From assembly GCA_965644315.1 (NCBI GenBank), contig CBFFRQ010000093.1:124001-188000 (forward strand): a stretch of DNA of 64,000 bases, given 5' to 3'. The translations under genes and the position numbers were made by a program. Below the pieces are notes generated by a model. That model was not told the DNA's origin and did no database searches. It saw nothing but the letters and a program-made list of their open reading frames with translations. Shown here one piece after another: positions 11,701 through 21,458 of this stretch. Numbering within the stretch: position 1 is the first letter of the stretch; the number at the start of each line of letters is the position of its first letter. The stretch comes from Caecitellus pseudoparvulus (Eukaryota > Bigyra: Bicosoecida).

Positions 11701-14269
11701 GGCTGTACACCTGCGCGTCCAGGCCCGCGAAGGTGGCGTAGGGCAGGCCCGTGGCGATGGCGTCCACCATGTCCCCCAGCACTGCCGCCGCCGCGCCGGC
11801 CGCCTGGTCTTGGTCCTCCCGCACCGCCGCCGTGGCATCCCACGGCTCCCGCGCCCCGAACATGGTGTAGTCCAGGGCGCCGCCAGAGGAGGGCGACAGC
11901 GCCGTCCCCGGCGGCGACGGTGTGCCCTGCAGCGCCGACACGCGGCGCAGGCGCACCTTGAGAGGGAAGGCGTCTGGCGGCCGGCTGGCCGCCTCCTCCA
12001 CAGCACTGAGCGGGGGTGCCAGGAAGGAGCCAGCGTCGGCGGCTTCCTTGGCTGCCTTGGCGGCGGCAGCGGCTGCCTGGCGCTTGGTTTGGGGCGCCGG
12101 CGCGACGACGTCGCCATCGCCGTCGACCGCCGGGCCGGAAGCGCCGGCACCCGGCTCCCCGTCCCCCTCTGCCTGGGGGCGTGGCTGCTTCCACCAGGCG
12201 TCAGCGGGCGGCGCCGGCGCGGAGGCGGCGGTGGCCTTGGCAGCCTCGGCGGCCTTGGCAGCTGCCTCAGCTGCTTCCTTGGCCGCTGCCTCCATGGCCT
12301 GCTGGTGGCGCAGGTCTGCCTGCACGGCGGCCACCTGTGCGCCCACCTCCTGCACAGTGGGCGCTGGCTGCGCACAGGCCATGCCCAAGAAAGCCCGCTG
12401 CGTCGCGTTCAGGGGGCGGCCAGAGGCAGCCAGTGCCGTGAGCATGGGCGTCAGCTGTGACAGCGGCAGGAGGTACCCCTTGCCCTGCCCGCCTGCTGCG
12501 GCGGGCAGGGGCAGCGTGCGGGGGTGCGCTGGGGCGCCGTCGGGGAACAGCTGGAAACCCGTGGGCACCGCGGCGTCTGCGACATCCGCCGGCGTCATGT
12601 CTTCCTCCAGCTCCTCCGCGGAGGGCACGCCAGACTTGGGGGGCGGCCAGGAGGTCACCTCCTCCCACTGCTCAGGCGCGTGGGGCGCCCGGGCCATGGC
12701 GGTGGCCAGCCCCTGCCGCAGCATGGGCATGCCCGCGACGCGCGTGCCGTACGCCTTGCGCTGTGCCAGGCGCAGGGGCGTGTAGGTGTCCCACAGGTTC
12801 GCGACGGAGGCGGTGAGGGAGGGCGGCAGCGGCGCCGGGCAGCCGTCAGGCCCCACCTCGCCGCTCCACCCCGCCTCCTTGTCGCCCTCCCCTGCCGGCA
12901 GCCCGCCCAGCAGGCGCAGCCACACCTTGACGCGGGCCTCCTCGCCGTCTGTCAGCGGGCCCTTGCCGCACAGCCACGCCCTGAAGGCGTGCACGCGGCC
13001 CGCCCCACACACAGCGCGCCCGAGGTCGAAGGCGCAGGTGCCGGATCGCTGCAGGGCCTCCTGCGCCGCTGCCACAAGGGTGTTCACGGGGGACCAGTCA
13101 GCTGGCATGCCGTGCAGGGCGTTGAGCCAGGCGAAGGAGGGGTCCTCGCCACAGTTGGGCCGGCGCTGGGCGCTGGCAGCGCGCGTGGCGGCACGCAGGA
13201 CCATGAGGGGGTGCCGGGAGGCGGCTCCGGCAGCCCCGCCCCGGCGCCCGATGAGGGCACGGGCAGGGGAGGGCAGGCCCCCTTCGTAGGTGCGGCTGAT
13301 GGTGCCGCCTGGGCAGACGTCTGCCATGTTGGGGCGGTTCGTCAGCATGGTCGGCGTCAGGTGCGCCGCCAGCTCCTCAGGCGTCTCCTTGGCGTACTCC
13401 CACGGGCGCTCGGCCCGTGCGACGCGCTCCGGGTCCAGCTGGGCGTACAGGGGCGGGCGGTTGGCTTGGATGAAGTCCGCCACCTTGACGTCGTCGTCCA
13501 CGTCGTCCTCCCACTCCCACGTGCACTCGTTGTAGCCGAGGCTGGTCCACTTGATGAGGAACTGCCGCCGCCGGACGATGCGCACGGTGCTCTTGGAGCC
13601 TTCTGGCACCTCGTACTTTTCGTCCAGGAGGTGGTCAGCCGCCTCCACCCGGTCCACCATGCGCATGCCGATGATGCGGTCCACCTCCACGTAGGCAGGG
13701 TCAAAGTAGTCCACCTCGTCGTCGTTGTCAGCGTTGGCGCGGGCATCTTCGATGGTCTGGTCGCCGCCTTCCTGGATCCACTTCTTGATGAAACGGGACA
13801 GCATGCCTGTGCAGTGCAAAGGCGCAGGTGGGCGTCCGTGGCGGGGGCTGCAGCACGTGCGGGAGGCCAGCAAGGAGCGGTGAAGCTCCATTCAAACCCG
13901 CCCCTGCGGAAATGCGCCCAGTGCGCAGGCGAAAGACAGGCACGCACCTTTCAGGTACTGGCCTCCCGACACAATGGTGAAGTGGTCCATCCATTCTGTG
14001 TTCATGTAGCTCTTGCCGGCGTACTTGATGAGGTACTCGTACTCCTCTGGCTTGTTGACTGTGCCGTCTTCGTGGAGCGGAAACTCCGGCAGGCGCCGGC
14101 GGGCAATGAGGCTCTCCACCTTCAGCTCCTCCACCACTGGCTCCTCGTCGCTCTCACTCTCGCTAACATCACTCTCAGAGATGCCGTAGTCGTACTGGTC
14201 TGCGTTGTAGCTGGTGGTCGCGCGGCGCCCTGACGCCGTCATGCGCACGGTGTCTTCATCATCCGACAT
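5789..14269 (-). CDS. Giant CHD-type chromatin remodeller with ARID and extended PHD
   Basis: SNF2-family nucleosome remodeller, about 2,779 aa. Exon 1 is 14269-13948 and exon 2 is 13806-5789, with a 141 nt intron splitting the chromodomain pair. Order: acidic N-terminus; chromodomain 1 (YEYLIKYAGKSYMNTEWM); chromodomain 2 (VEVDRIIG ... FLIKWTSLGYNECTWEWEDD, to about residue 240); an 870-residue Ala/Pro-rich insert; then the ATPase from about 1110 with RLRDYQVQGLNWLIS, DEMGLGKT (about 1143-1150), VVVDEGHRLRG and the helicase C lobe including VFLLSTRAGGVGINL and ARAHRIGQ. A lysine/acid-rich region follows, then an ARID-like domain (GRPLDLWQLWKEVARFNGFE, about 1971-2070). Next comes a C4HC2H-type extended PHD finger (CALCHNAF ... 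CAGCKLSGATIGCHVRRCGRSFHLKCA, about 2166-2310; its last CPHH is displaced by a Pro/Ser insert), then a basic tail. CHD1/CHD6-9-like ATPase, but this domain set is not a standard CHD subfamily. All key ATPase residues look intact. Confidence 0.9.
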
Positions 14270-14380
14270 GACTGACGCGGTTTGAACACAGCACACACGT
14301 CAATGCCGGCCTTGGAGTCCTCCAAGCAGCAGCCGTAGGCTCAGCGCAGCCGTGGCAGCGCCGCTCGCTGCTCGGGAAAC

Positions 14381-14387
14381 ATGCATT
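14381..14387 (-). terminator. AATGCAT 3'-end motif after the patatin-like gene
   Basis: On the minus strand this AATGCAT starts 14 nt past the stop codon of the patatin-like gene (14401), inside the 131 bp spacer before the CHD start. Confidence 0.35.
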
Positions 14388-14400
14388 TTGCGCCGGCTGC

Positions 14401-16323
14401 CTACTTGGCCTGGCGTGGCGACGCGGCGCTGGCGCTGGGCGGCCTGGGCCCCCACCCATGAGCTCGCATCCACCACAGCGTGTGGGCCCTGCCAGCGAAG
14501 AAGGCCCCCCACCACTGCTCTGGGTCCACGGGCATGAGGGCGGAAATGGCGGCCCACCCGCCGAACGCCATGTCGCGGTCGACGTCAAAGGCGCAGGGGC
14601 CAGGCGAGGCGGCACCGGCCTGCTGCGGCAGGGGTGTGCCAGTCCCAGCGCCGGCATGCATGCAGTCGCTGTCCCGCAGCTCGAAGGGCGGGGAGATGGT
14701 GCCGAAGCCCGGCGCGGGGCACACCGTGGCTGTGAAGCCGTCCACGCTGGGGTCGAAGACGGAGGTGGGGGGCGGCGTGCCGCCCGGCCCCAGCCCCGCC
14801 ATCCACACCCACTCCACATCCCCATGCCAGCGGGGGAAGTTGTCCGTCAAGGCGCCGTCGAACATGAGGCTGGTGGCGTGCCGGACGGAGGAGGGCGCCG
14901 CCGCCTGCCCTGCCCGCTGCCGCGCCGCCGGGTGCTGCGCATGCACCAAGTGTTCTGGCAAGGGCTTGCCCACAGGCCCCCCCGAGTACCCTGGCACGTG
15001 GCAGGACGCCTCCACCGTCGCGATGAGGCTGTCCCGGGAAGGGAACTCCGTCACGTGCGCCCTGTGCGGCAGCAGGTCCTCCCCCAGAATGTGCTGGAAG
15101 CCCAGCTGGTGCAAGGGGCTGGGCTGGGGGGGCGGGGGGGGCTCCTCGTCCCCCCCCTCCCCGTTGGTGGGCGAGGGGGGGTCCACCTCCCCCGGCGGCG
15201 CAGTGGAGGACACCACCACCTTCAGGCGGTGGTGCAGGCGGCTATGGGCGTCTGGCGGCGTCAGGTTGTGCAGCCCCTCTGCCAGGATGCGCGTCATGTG
15301 GGAGATAGGCCCCAGCACCTGCCCGTTGGCGTCCGCCCACTGTTCAAAGCAGCGCACGAGGGCGTCAGAGGTGAGGGCGCCCGAGCCCGCCGTGGCGGCG
15401 ACGATGGCGCCGGAGCTCGTGCCGCACAGCCGCACAGAGGGGTGTGTGAGGTCCCACCGCTCCCGCAGCGCGCTGACGGCGCCCAGGTGGTACACCGCCA
15501 TCCACGCCACGCCAGCGAAGGAGAAGACAGGTGCCCCGTCGAAGCCGGGTGTGGGCAGCCACGCGCAGTGCGGCGACACCGTGCGTGGCTGTGTCGTCGC
15601 GTACTGCGTGAGGGCGGCCAGGGGCTGCGGCAGGGCGCCTGCGGCGTGCCAGGCTGCCAGGCGCCCCCCCAACCAGTCCCGCCACTCCCGCAGGTCAGCG
15701 GTGCAGAACGCAGGGGGGGAGGGGGGGGCCACGGAGCCGTACATCACATCCGCCACGTGGCTGTCCCTGCCGGGGATGGCGAACAGGTCCGCCGTGGCCA
15801 GTGCACTGTGTGGGATGCCCACCGCGTGCTTGGCCAAGCTGGGGAAGGCTCGCAGAGCCTTGGCCATGTACAGGTACAGCAGCGGGTCCCCCGCGCCGTC
15901 CAGCGTGCCGTGTTGCCAGCAGCTGGGGGCCAGGTGTTTGCGGAAGGCCTGCAAGGGCGGGGACACCTGCATGGGGGCCGCCTCCACTCTCAGCCGCAAG
16001 TTTGGCGCGGGCACGGGCAAGTCCCGTGGGCGCTTGCCGACCAACCATCCCAGCACGCCATTCAGCGCATTCAGGACGGACGACATGGCTGAGACGCTGC
16101 CAGAAAACGTGTTTAGCACGATGAGGAAAGCAGTCATCTTAGCTGAGCGATACAGCTGCCGGGAGCCATGCACCTGCACGAAGCGGCGCGGTGGGTGTGG
16201 CTCGATGGCTGTGCGGTGCCCTGCGGAAATTGCCGCTGCTCTCACTCGCTGAGCCACGACCAGCACGACGCCGACCACAACAGCCGCCAGGAGGAAGTGC
16301 CGCACAGAACCCTTCGCATTCAT
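14401..16323 (-). CDS. Patatin-like phospholipase with N-terminal membrane anchor
   Basis: Predicted serine lipid acyl hydrolase, 640 aa, intronless. The catalytic fold is recognised by FSFAGVAWMAVYHLGAV (oxyanion-loop region), the nucleophile elbow GTSSG (catalytic Ser), and FDGALTDNFP carrying the DG of the Ser-Asp dyad. The elbow glycines and aspartate are present, so it should be active. The chosen start, MNAKGSVRHFLLAAVVVGVVLVVAQ, gives a clean N-terminal hydrophobic segment, and a second hydrophobic stretch follows at about residues 60-90. The frame is open upstream to 16647, but that part reads as low-complexity sequence overlapping the shared promoter. Pro-rich and acidic loops interrupt the domain (about residues 395-420). 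It most likely acts on membrane glycerolipids; the substrate cannot be read from sequence. Divergent from tRNase Z. Confidence 0.8.
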   Translation of the reverse strand: MNAKGSVRHFLLAAVVVGVVLVVAQRVRAAAISAGHRTAIEPHPPRRFVQVHGSRQLYRSAKMTAFLIVLNTFSGSVSAMSSVLNALNGVLGWLVGKRPRDLPVPAPNLRLRVEAAPMQVSPPLQAFRKHLAPSCWQHGTLDGAGDPLLYLYMAKALRAFPSLAKHAVGIPHSALATADLFAIPGRDSHVADVMYGSVAPPSPPAFCTADLREWRDWLGGRLAAWHAAGALPQPLAALTQYATTQPRTVSPHCAWLPTPGFDGAPVFSFAGVAWMAVYHLGAVSALRERWDLTHPSVRLCGTSSGAIVAATAGSGALTSDALVRCFEQWADANGQVLGPISHMTRILAEGLHNLTPPDAHSRLHHRLKVVVSSTAPPGEVDPPSPTNGEGGDEEPPPPPQPSPLHQLGFQHILGEDLLPHRAHVTEFPSRDSLIATVEASCHVPGYSGGPVGKPLPEHLVHAQHPAARQRAGQAAAPSSVRHATSLMFDGALTDNFPRWHGDVEWVWMAGLGPGGTPPPTSVFDPSVDGFTATVCPAPGFGTISPPFELRDSDCMHAGAGTGTPLPQQAGAASPGPCAFDVDRDMAFGGWAAISALMPVDPEQWWGAFFAGRAHTLWWMRAHGWGPRPPSASAASPRQAK

Positions 16324-16683
16324 GGTTGCGCTGAGGTGTGCCGCCTTGCTTGCCACTTGGCCTGCGCCTTTGCTCTGTGCAGCGTCGACAACACGCGAGG
16401 GTGGGCGTGCGTGGAAACGTCCGGGACACCCCGCCGAAGCTCGGACGCTGGGAGGTGGAGGGGGGCAGGGAGGGAGTTGAGGAGCGGCGGAAAATGTGCA
16501 CAGCGTGCAGGTCCTGCTGGCCTGTGCCGTGTTCGCGTGAAAAATGACGGGGACAGCAGGTAGTCGACAAACAAGAGACGTGCCAAGAAGGACAAGCTCA
16601 ATTGTTGCACGAAGAGACGAAACATCCAACAGTTTGACGTCACCCAAGTCTTCACGAGACTCAAAACCCCAGTGCTCCTGCGC
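16324..16683. promoter_or_regulatory. Divergent promoter, patatin-like gene / tRNase Z
   Basis: A 360 bp spacer without a credible gene. It contains a perfect bZIP/CRE-type palindrome TGACGTCA at 16635-16642, about 42 bp before the tRNase Z ATG, and a GAAACG copy at about 16411. No TATA box is seen. Confidence 0.45.
16635..16642. promoter_or_regulatory. CRE-like palindrome TGACGTCA
   Basis: A perfect 8-bp TGACGTCA in the spacer between two divergent genes. bZIP factors bind this core in plants, algae and animals; function here is inferred from position only. Confidence 0.4.
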
Positions 16684-18969
16684 ATGTCACGAACCCCATG
16701 CTGCCCAGACAGCAGCTGCATGGGCAGCATGGCAGGGGCGGGTGACAGCCAGGCCTGTGTGCGGGTGCATGTGCTACCCGGCGCAGCACATGGCCTGGGC
16801 AACTCAGCGGCAGTAGCTCTGCACGCGCCATGGCTGGAGGACCCCATGGTGGTGCTGCTGCTGGACTGCGGGGAGGGCACGCGCAGACAGTGCAACGAAG
16901 CGCGCATGAAGTTGAAGCAGTGCCTGGGCATGGTGCTGACGGGGGCGGGCGCCCGGTGCACCAGTGGCCTGAGCAGCACGCTGTTTCACCTCAGTGACGC
17001 CGGCGCGGGGGAGGTGGTGGTGGCTGGGCCACAGGAGGCCCGGCCGGCCATGGAGGCTACCATGCTGTTGTTCGGGCGCAAACACCCCGTCGTGACGCAG
17101 CAGGTCATTTCAGAGCCGGGGTGGGTGGCGGTGGCCAGCGCCTCTTTCGTGGTGGGGCATGTGCACGAGGTGTCTGTGCGGGTGGGGGGGTGTTGCGTCT
17201 CCCCAGGCGTGTGCAGGTACCATGTGGGAGTGAGCATCGGGAGCGTCCTGCACCCAGGCCGGGGCAAGCAGCAGGTGGCGGACCTCATGCTGCATGGGGC
17301 TTGGGAGGCAGAACCAATTACCGCAGGCTGCCTGGCAGCCGTGCACGACCCCAGCGCCTTGAGCATCTCCAGCGACGACAGCTCGACCAGCGGAGCAAGC
17401 GACACATCGTCTGAGGGAGGCGACACCTCCGACACGAGTTCCGTCGCGAGCGGCAGCAGCGCCTCGGAGGCAGCCGACGGGAGCAGCCTGCGGCAAATAG
17501 TGCACGCTGGGCGAGCTGGGGAGGCAGCGCCGGCTGTGCACACTGTGCTGCTGCCACTGTACAAGTCGTATGTGCAGCAGGTGTTTGCAGCAGCTGTGTG
17601 TGCGGCGGGCGGCTTTCGCTCCTACCACGTGCCTGTCGCACTGCCTGGCAAGAGCGAGCAGGAGCCAAACGCCGGCAGTGGGCAGGATGCACAAGAAGCT
17701 GTCGGCAGCGAAGGGTGTGGTGAAGCATCTGACAAGCACCGTTCCTTGCTGTCTCGCGCAGATGCAGCGGTCCAGGGCGCTGGCAGTCCTGAGGAAGCCC
17801 TGCAGCTGCTGCGTTGCATTGGGAGGCAGGCGGCGTTGCGCGCCGTGGCAGCTCACGACGCGCAGCAGCTGCAGGACAGTGAGGGCAGTGCAGATGCAGC
17901 TGCATGTGCAACGCCATCCCGTGTGGGTGGCGTGAAGCGCCAGCGCCCTGCAGCTGCCGAGCCCCCGTGGCCAGGGTGTGAGCTGGCGGTTTCTGTGCTG
18001 GGCACTGGCGCTGCAACGCCAAGCGCCCTGCGAGGCAACACGGCCTTGCTGCTGAGCATGGTGCACCGTGGCGACACAAGCAGCAGTGCAGATGCAAGCT
18101 TCGTGATGCTGGATTGTGGGGAGGGGGCGGTGTGCGCGCTGCAGCGGCTGGCGCCGGGGCTGGTGGGCGGCTTGTGTGAGGAGGGTGTCAGCCCCCTGCA
18201 CTTCATTCTGCGGCGGCTGGCAGCGGTGTGGATCAGCCACCACCACGCCGACCACGTGTCAGGCCTGCCCCTGCTGCTGCAGTGCCGGGCGGAGGCGTGG
18301 GGGGGTACCGCCCCACCGCCCCTCCCCGTCACCATCCCACACACCCTGCGAGCCGCGGCAGCACACTGGAGCGCGGGGCCTGCTGCGAGCGTGACGTGGG
18401 CCGCCCACTCCACACACAGCGTGGAGGTGGCGCGCGTGGCTGGCGGCACTGCCCTGCACCTGGCCAGTGTGCCAGTGCGGCACTGTGCAGGGGCCATGGC
18501 TGCGCTGGTCACGGCACAGGCCGGGTCACACCAACGCAGACTGGTGTTCTCGGGCGACACCATGCCCTGCACGCGCCTGTGCGCGGCGGCGGCCGGCTGC
18601 CACCTCCTCGTGCACGAGGCGACGTTTGAGTGCGAGGAGGCAGAGCAGGCTGCACGCAAGCGCCACAGCACGGTGGCGCAGGCTGTGGCGGCGGGGCAGG
18701 CAGTGCACGCGTCAGGCGTGTTGCTGACGCACTTCAGTCAGCGGTACAGCGCGGTGGCGCCGGAGTGCCCTGAGGCGCTGCCTGGCACGGCCGTGCCAGT
18801 GGCGCCAGCGTACGATGGAGTCGTGGTGCCGTGGCATGGTGACGAGGACATGTGCCGTGCGCTGGAGGGCGCGCGTCGTGTGCATGAGGCGTGGCGGGGG
18901 GAGGTGGAGGGTGGGTGCTTGCCAGGCGAGCAGGGGGCCGCTGGCGCCACAACTCAAACGCCCGCATAG
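16684..18969 (+). CDS. ELAC2: Long-form tRNase Z (ELAC2-type), tRNA 3' endonuclease
   Basis: Removes 3' trailers from precursor tRNAs; 761 aa from the first ATG, intronless. It has the two-lobe architecture of long tRNase Z. The N-terminal lobe (LLLDCGEGTRRQCNEARMKLKQ) has a degenerate metallo-beta-lactamase fold. A Ser/Asp-rich linker runs from about residue 220 to 270. The C-terminal lobe is catalytic, with VLGTGAATPS, FVMLDCGEGA, the metal motif SHHHADH (HxHxDH, about residues 518-524), FSGDTMPC, LVHEATFE, KRHST and LLTHFSQRY. All metal ligands expected for the family are visible. ATGs at 16720 and 16729 are equally possible starts; a longer leader could help organelle targeting. Divergent from the patatin-like gene; the stop is 95 bp before the next gene on the same strand. 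Confidence 0.92.
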   Translation: MSRTPCCPDSSCMGSMAGAGDSQACVRVHVLPGAAHGLGNSAAVALHAPWLEDPMVVLLLDCGEGTRRQCNEARMKLKQCLGMVLTGAGARCTSGLSSTLFHLSDAGAGEVVVAGPQEARPAMEATMLLFGRKHPVVTQQVISEPGWVAVASASFVVGHVHEVSVRVGGCCVSPGVCRYHVGVSIGSVLHPGRGKQQVADLMLHGAWEAEPITAGCLAAVHDPSALSISSDDSSTSGASDTSSEGGDTSDTSSVASGSSASEAADGSSLRQIVHAGRAGEAAPAVHTVLLPLYKSYVQQVFAAAVCAAGGFRSYHVPVALPGKSEQEPNAGSGQDAQEAVGSEGCGEASDKHRSLLSRADAAVQGAGSPEEALQLLRCIGRQAALRAVAAHDAQQLQDSEGSADAAACATPSRVGGVKRQRPAAAEPPWPGCELAVSVLGTGAATPSALRGNTALLLSMVHRGDTSSSADASFVMLDCGEGAVCALQRLAPGLVGGLCEEGVSPLHFILRRLAAVWISHHHADHVSGLPLLLQCRAEAWGGTAPPPLPVTIPHTLRAAAAHWSAGPAASVTWAAHSTHSVEVARVAGGTALHLASVPVRHCAGAMAALVTAQAGSHQRRLVFSGDTMPCTRLCAAAAGCHLLVHEATFECEEAEQAARKRHSTVAQAVAAGQAVHASGVLLTHFSQRYSAVAPECPEALPGTAVPVAPAYDGVVVPWHGDEDMCRALEGARRVHEAWRGEVEGGCLPGEQGAAGATTQTPA

Positions 18970-19064
18970 CCACCCACACCCCACCCATGTGCGCGCACAC
19001 GTGCCAATCCACCCCACCCCACTCCGCCTGGTGCCACCCCCCCCACGCACTGTCGGAGCCGGCC

Positions 19065-19930
19065 ATGGCTGACGCAAGCGGTGCCGCCACGAGCAGCAAG
19101 CCCGCAGGCACCGGCAACGCCCTGGACAACGCAGCAGAGCACTACAAGTGGGCCAGCACCATCTCCTCTACACGGCAGGAGTTGGACCGGCTGGGCGCCG
19201 TGCAGGGGCCTTCGGAGCTGACCGAGGCGTCGCCTGCTCCCAGCGCCAGCAGCGCCGGGTCGGCCTGGAACCAGGGCGGCACTTGGTGCGTGGAAATTCG
19301 GCGCCTTTCACGCAGACGGCATGGCCACCGCACTCCGCACGTGCACGGCCTCGCTCAGGGAAGACGCGGAAATCACAGGCAAGGCGACGGCAGCGCTGAA
19401 GGAGCGCTTCAAGGCGTTCAGCAAGGCTGTCAGCGTCGGCGGCACGGCAGGCACGCTGCAGTTCCTCAAGGTGCCCCGCTGCGAAGGCACCGTCACAATC
19501 ATTTACAGTCGGGGAAAGGTGAGTGCAAGCATGCAGCACCATCGTGTGGATCGGCAGCTGCACTGGGATTGTCTGCAGCAGGTGTCCACAGCGTGCAGGG
19601 CGCATTTGTGCCGGCGTCGGCCTGCGGACATGAAACGGGTGCCGAAACGCCGGGCACGCGCCCCCCCTCCCCTGCCCTCTGCAGGCCCGCCCTGGCTACG
19701 AACTGAAGCTGACCGCATCCTGGCAAGTGACCTCTGAAGACGGCTCAGTGCTGGGCAAGGGCAAGTTGCTCATGGAGGAGGGCGACGAGACAGACCTGGG
19801 CGAGCATGAATTCGAGGTGACCGGCAGCGACGGCGGCGCCGTGGCTGACTGCAAGCGCGCCGTGAAGGGCGCCCTGGGCGACGTCAACGGCCTCATGAGC
19901 GAGTGGTTCGAGAGCCTCAAGAGCCTGTAG
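19065..19930 (+). CDS. Activator of Hsp90 ATPase (Aha1 N-terminal-domain protein)
   Basis: Hsp90 cochaperone that binds the middle domain and stimulates ATP turnover. Exons 19065-19285, 19359-19518 and 19685-19930 give 208 aa. The family hallmark AWNQGGTW ends exon 1; the 73 nt intron joins it to EDAEITGKATAALKERF, matching the WNxxGTWEEK...W..xLKExL pattern. Later come TVTIIYSRGK and ARPGYELKLTASWQ, equivalent to the beta-strands with RGKKR..YE..L. The intron boundaries were chosen because this join restores the tryptophan codon and family spacing. There is no C-terminal Aha1 (SRPBCC) domain, so the protein is like yeast Hch1 or short plant forms. It is convergent with RF1 (22 bp between stops). 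Confidence 0.82.
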
Positions 19931-19952
19931 GGCAGCCCCGCCAATGCAGCCC

Positions 19953-21152
19953 TCACTCCCGCTCCAGCGCCTCCAGCGCCGCCGTCTCCTCTGCACTGCG
20001 CAGCGCCGCCCAGAAATCCTCCAGCAGCTCCCCCTGCAGCATGGCAGTCATGCCGTGCTTGCTCAGGGCCACGCGGTGGTCCGTAATGCGGTCCTGTGCG
20101 AAGTTGTACGTCCGGATGCGCTGGCTGCGGTCGCCGCTGCCCACCATGTCCTTGCGCAGAGCCGCCCGCTCACTGGCCACCGCCTCCTGCTGTGCCGCGT
20201 ACACCCGCGCCCGTAGCAGGGACAGGGCCCGAGCCTTGTTCTGGTGCTGGCTGCGCTCGTCTTGGCACTGCACCACGGTGCCCGTGGGCAGGTGCGTCAC
20301 ACGCACGGCACTGTCCGTCGTGTTCACGTGCTGGCCCCCTGCGCCGCTAGCACGGTACGTCTCCACACGCAGGTCTGCCGGGCGCAGCTGCACATCCACC
20401 TCCTCCGCCTTGGGGAGCACCGCCACCGTCATGGCTGACGTGTGCACCCGGCCCGTGGACTCGGTCGCGGGCACGCGCTGGACACGGTGTCCCCCCACCT
20501 CCCACCGCAGCTGGCCGAAGGCGCCGTCGCCTGACACCTCTGCGATGCCTTCCTTCAGCCCGCCCTCGTCAGTGGGGGATGTGCTCAGGACACTCCAGGT
20601 CCACCCCGCCCGCTTGGCGTACCCCTCGTACATGCGGAACACCTCCCCCGCGAACAACGCCGCCTCTGCGCCACCACTGCCCGCACGCACCTCCACGATG
20701 GCGTCCCGCATGTCTGCCTCGTCGCTGGGCAGCATGGCCACGCGCACAGCGTGCTCGGCCGCCGCCAGGGCCTCTGCTGCCGCGGGCTCCTCCCCTGCTG
20801 CCATGTCCGCTAGGGCGCTGTCCTCACTGGATGCGTCAGGGGCACTGCCAGCGTCCATGAGGTCACGCAGGTCCTGCCACTCGGCCAGGGCGCCTTCGTA
20901 CTCGTGGATGGCGGCGACCTTGCGGGACAGGGCGGCGTGGTGCCGGGACACTCGAGCCAGGGCGGCCGGCTCCACACTGCCGGACATGAGTTCGCCCTCC
21001 ACCGCCGCGAACTCCGCCTTGACGCTGTCCAGGCGCTGCATGATGGCGGCGGAGAGAATGCCCCGGGCAGGCGCCGCGCACAGGGCTGCCAGCCACCTGT
21101 TCGCATACGGCAAAGTGCCTGCCCACGACCGCTGGGAAGTCAGCCTGTACAT
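19953..21152 (-). CDS. prfA: Bacterial-type peptide chain release factor 1, organellar
   Basis: Terminates translation at UAA/UAG on organelle ribosomes; 399 aa, intronless. The decoding region [10 protein letters not shown] contains the PAT (PxT) tripeptide that marks RF1 rather than RF2. GAGGQHVN carries the GGQ motif that triggers peptidyl-tRNA hydrolysis. [10 protein letters not shown] and DRITDHRV are the conserved end of the catalytic domain. The chosen start, [20 protein letters not shown], adds about 40 residues rich in Arg, Ser and Ala that look like a mitochondrial or plastid transit peptide, before the conserved [18 protein letters not shown]. The frame stays open upstream to 22667, but that is the shadow of HBS1 on the other strand. 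Confidence 0.9.
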   Translation of the reverse strand: MYRLTSQRSWAGTLPYANRWLAALCAAPARGILSAAIMQRLDSVKAEFAAVEGELMSGSVEPAALARVSRHHAALSRKVAAIHEYEGALAEWQDLRDLMDAGSAPDASSEDSALADMAAGEEPAAAEALAAAEHAVRVAMLPSDEADMRDAIVEVRAGSGGAEAALFAGEVFRMYEGYAKRAGWTWSVLSTSPTDEGGLKEGIAEVSGDGAFGQLRWEVGGHRVQRVPATESTGRVHTSAMTVAVLPKAEEVDVQLRPADLRVETYRASGAGGQHVNTTDSAVRVTHLPTGTVVQCQDERSQHQNKARALSLLRARVYAAQQEAVASERAALRKDMVGSGDRSQRIRTYNFAQDRITDHRVALSKHGMTAMLQGELLEDFWAALRSAEETAALEALERE

Positions 21153-21458
21153 GCTGCACCCGCTACCTCCGCACAGGGCTTCCGCCGGCAAGATTGGGTT
21201 CTTGTACGGCAAGCAGGTGGGCATCCAGTCTTTCGCACAGGTCCTGCCCTGCGAGGTGCAGAGGCATTTTGGCGCCCGGAAGGCAATGGGGGGTAGCGCA
21301 ATTTCCGCAGGCGCACCACGCTCGCCAAGCGCACAGGCACAGCTGGAGAGAGAGACACAATTCCTCACACTCCCATGTGCACGGCTGTGGACATGAATGC
21401 GAGGCATCCCACGCGTTGCCGCCGCCCCCCCCCCCACACTTGGCGCCCCGTCGCCGCC
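21153..21458. promoter_or_regulatory. Divergent promoter, RF1 / HBS1
   Basis: A 306 bp spacer without a credible gene. It holds an AATTTCCGCAG element at 21300-21310, identical to copies at 32938 and 49453, and a C-rich tract of about 10 bases at 21425-21435. No TATA box is seen. Confidence 0.4.

Noticed and set aside
14480-16252. A 590-codon plus-strand open frame opposite the patatin-like gene
   Set aside because: Mirror frame of a gene with intact lipase motifs; repetitive Ser/Arg/Pro composition and no domain.
19286-19315. A 30-nt intron in the Aha1-like gene
   Set aside because: It would create a TGA stop at the junction. The acceptor at 19358 restores the conserved Trp and the ED...LKERF sequence.
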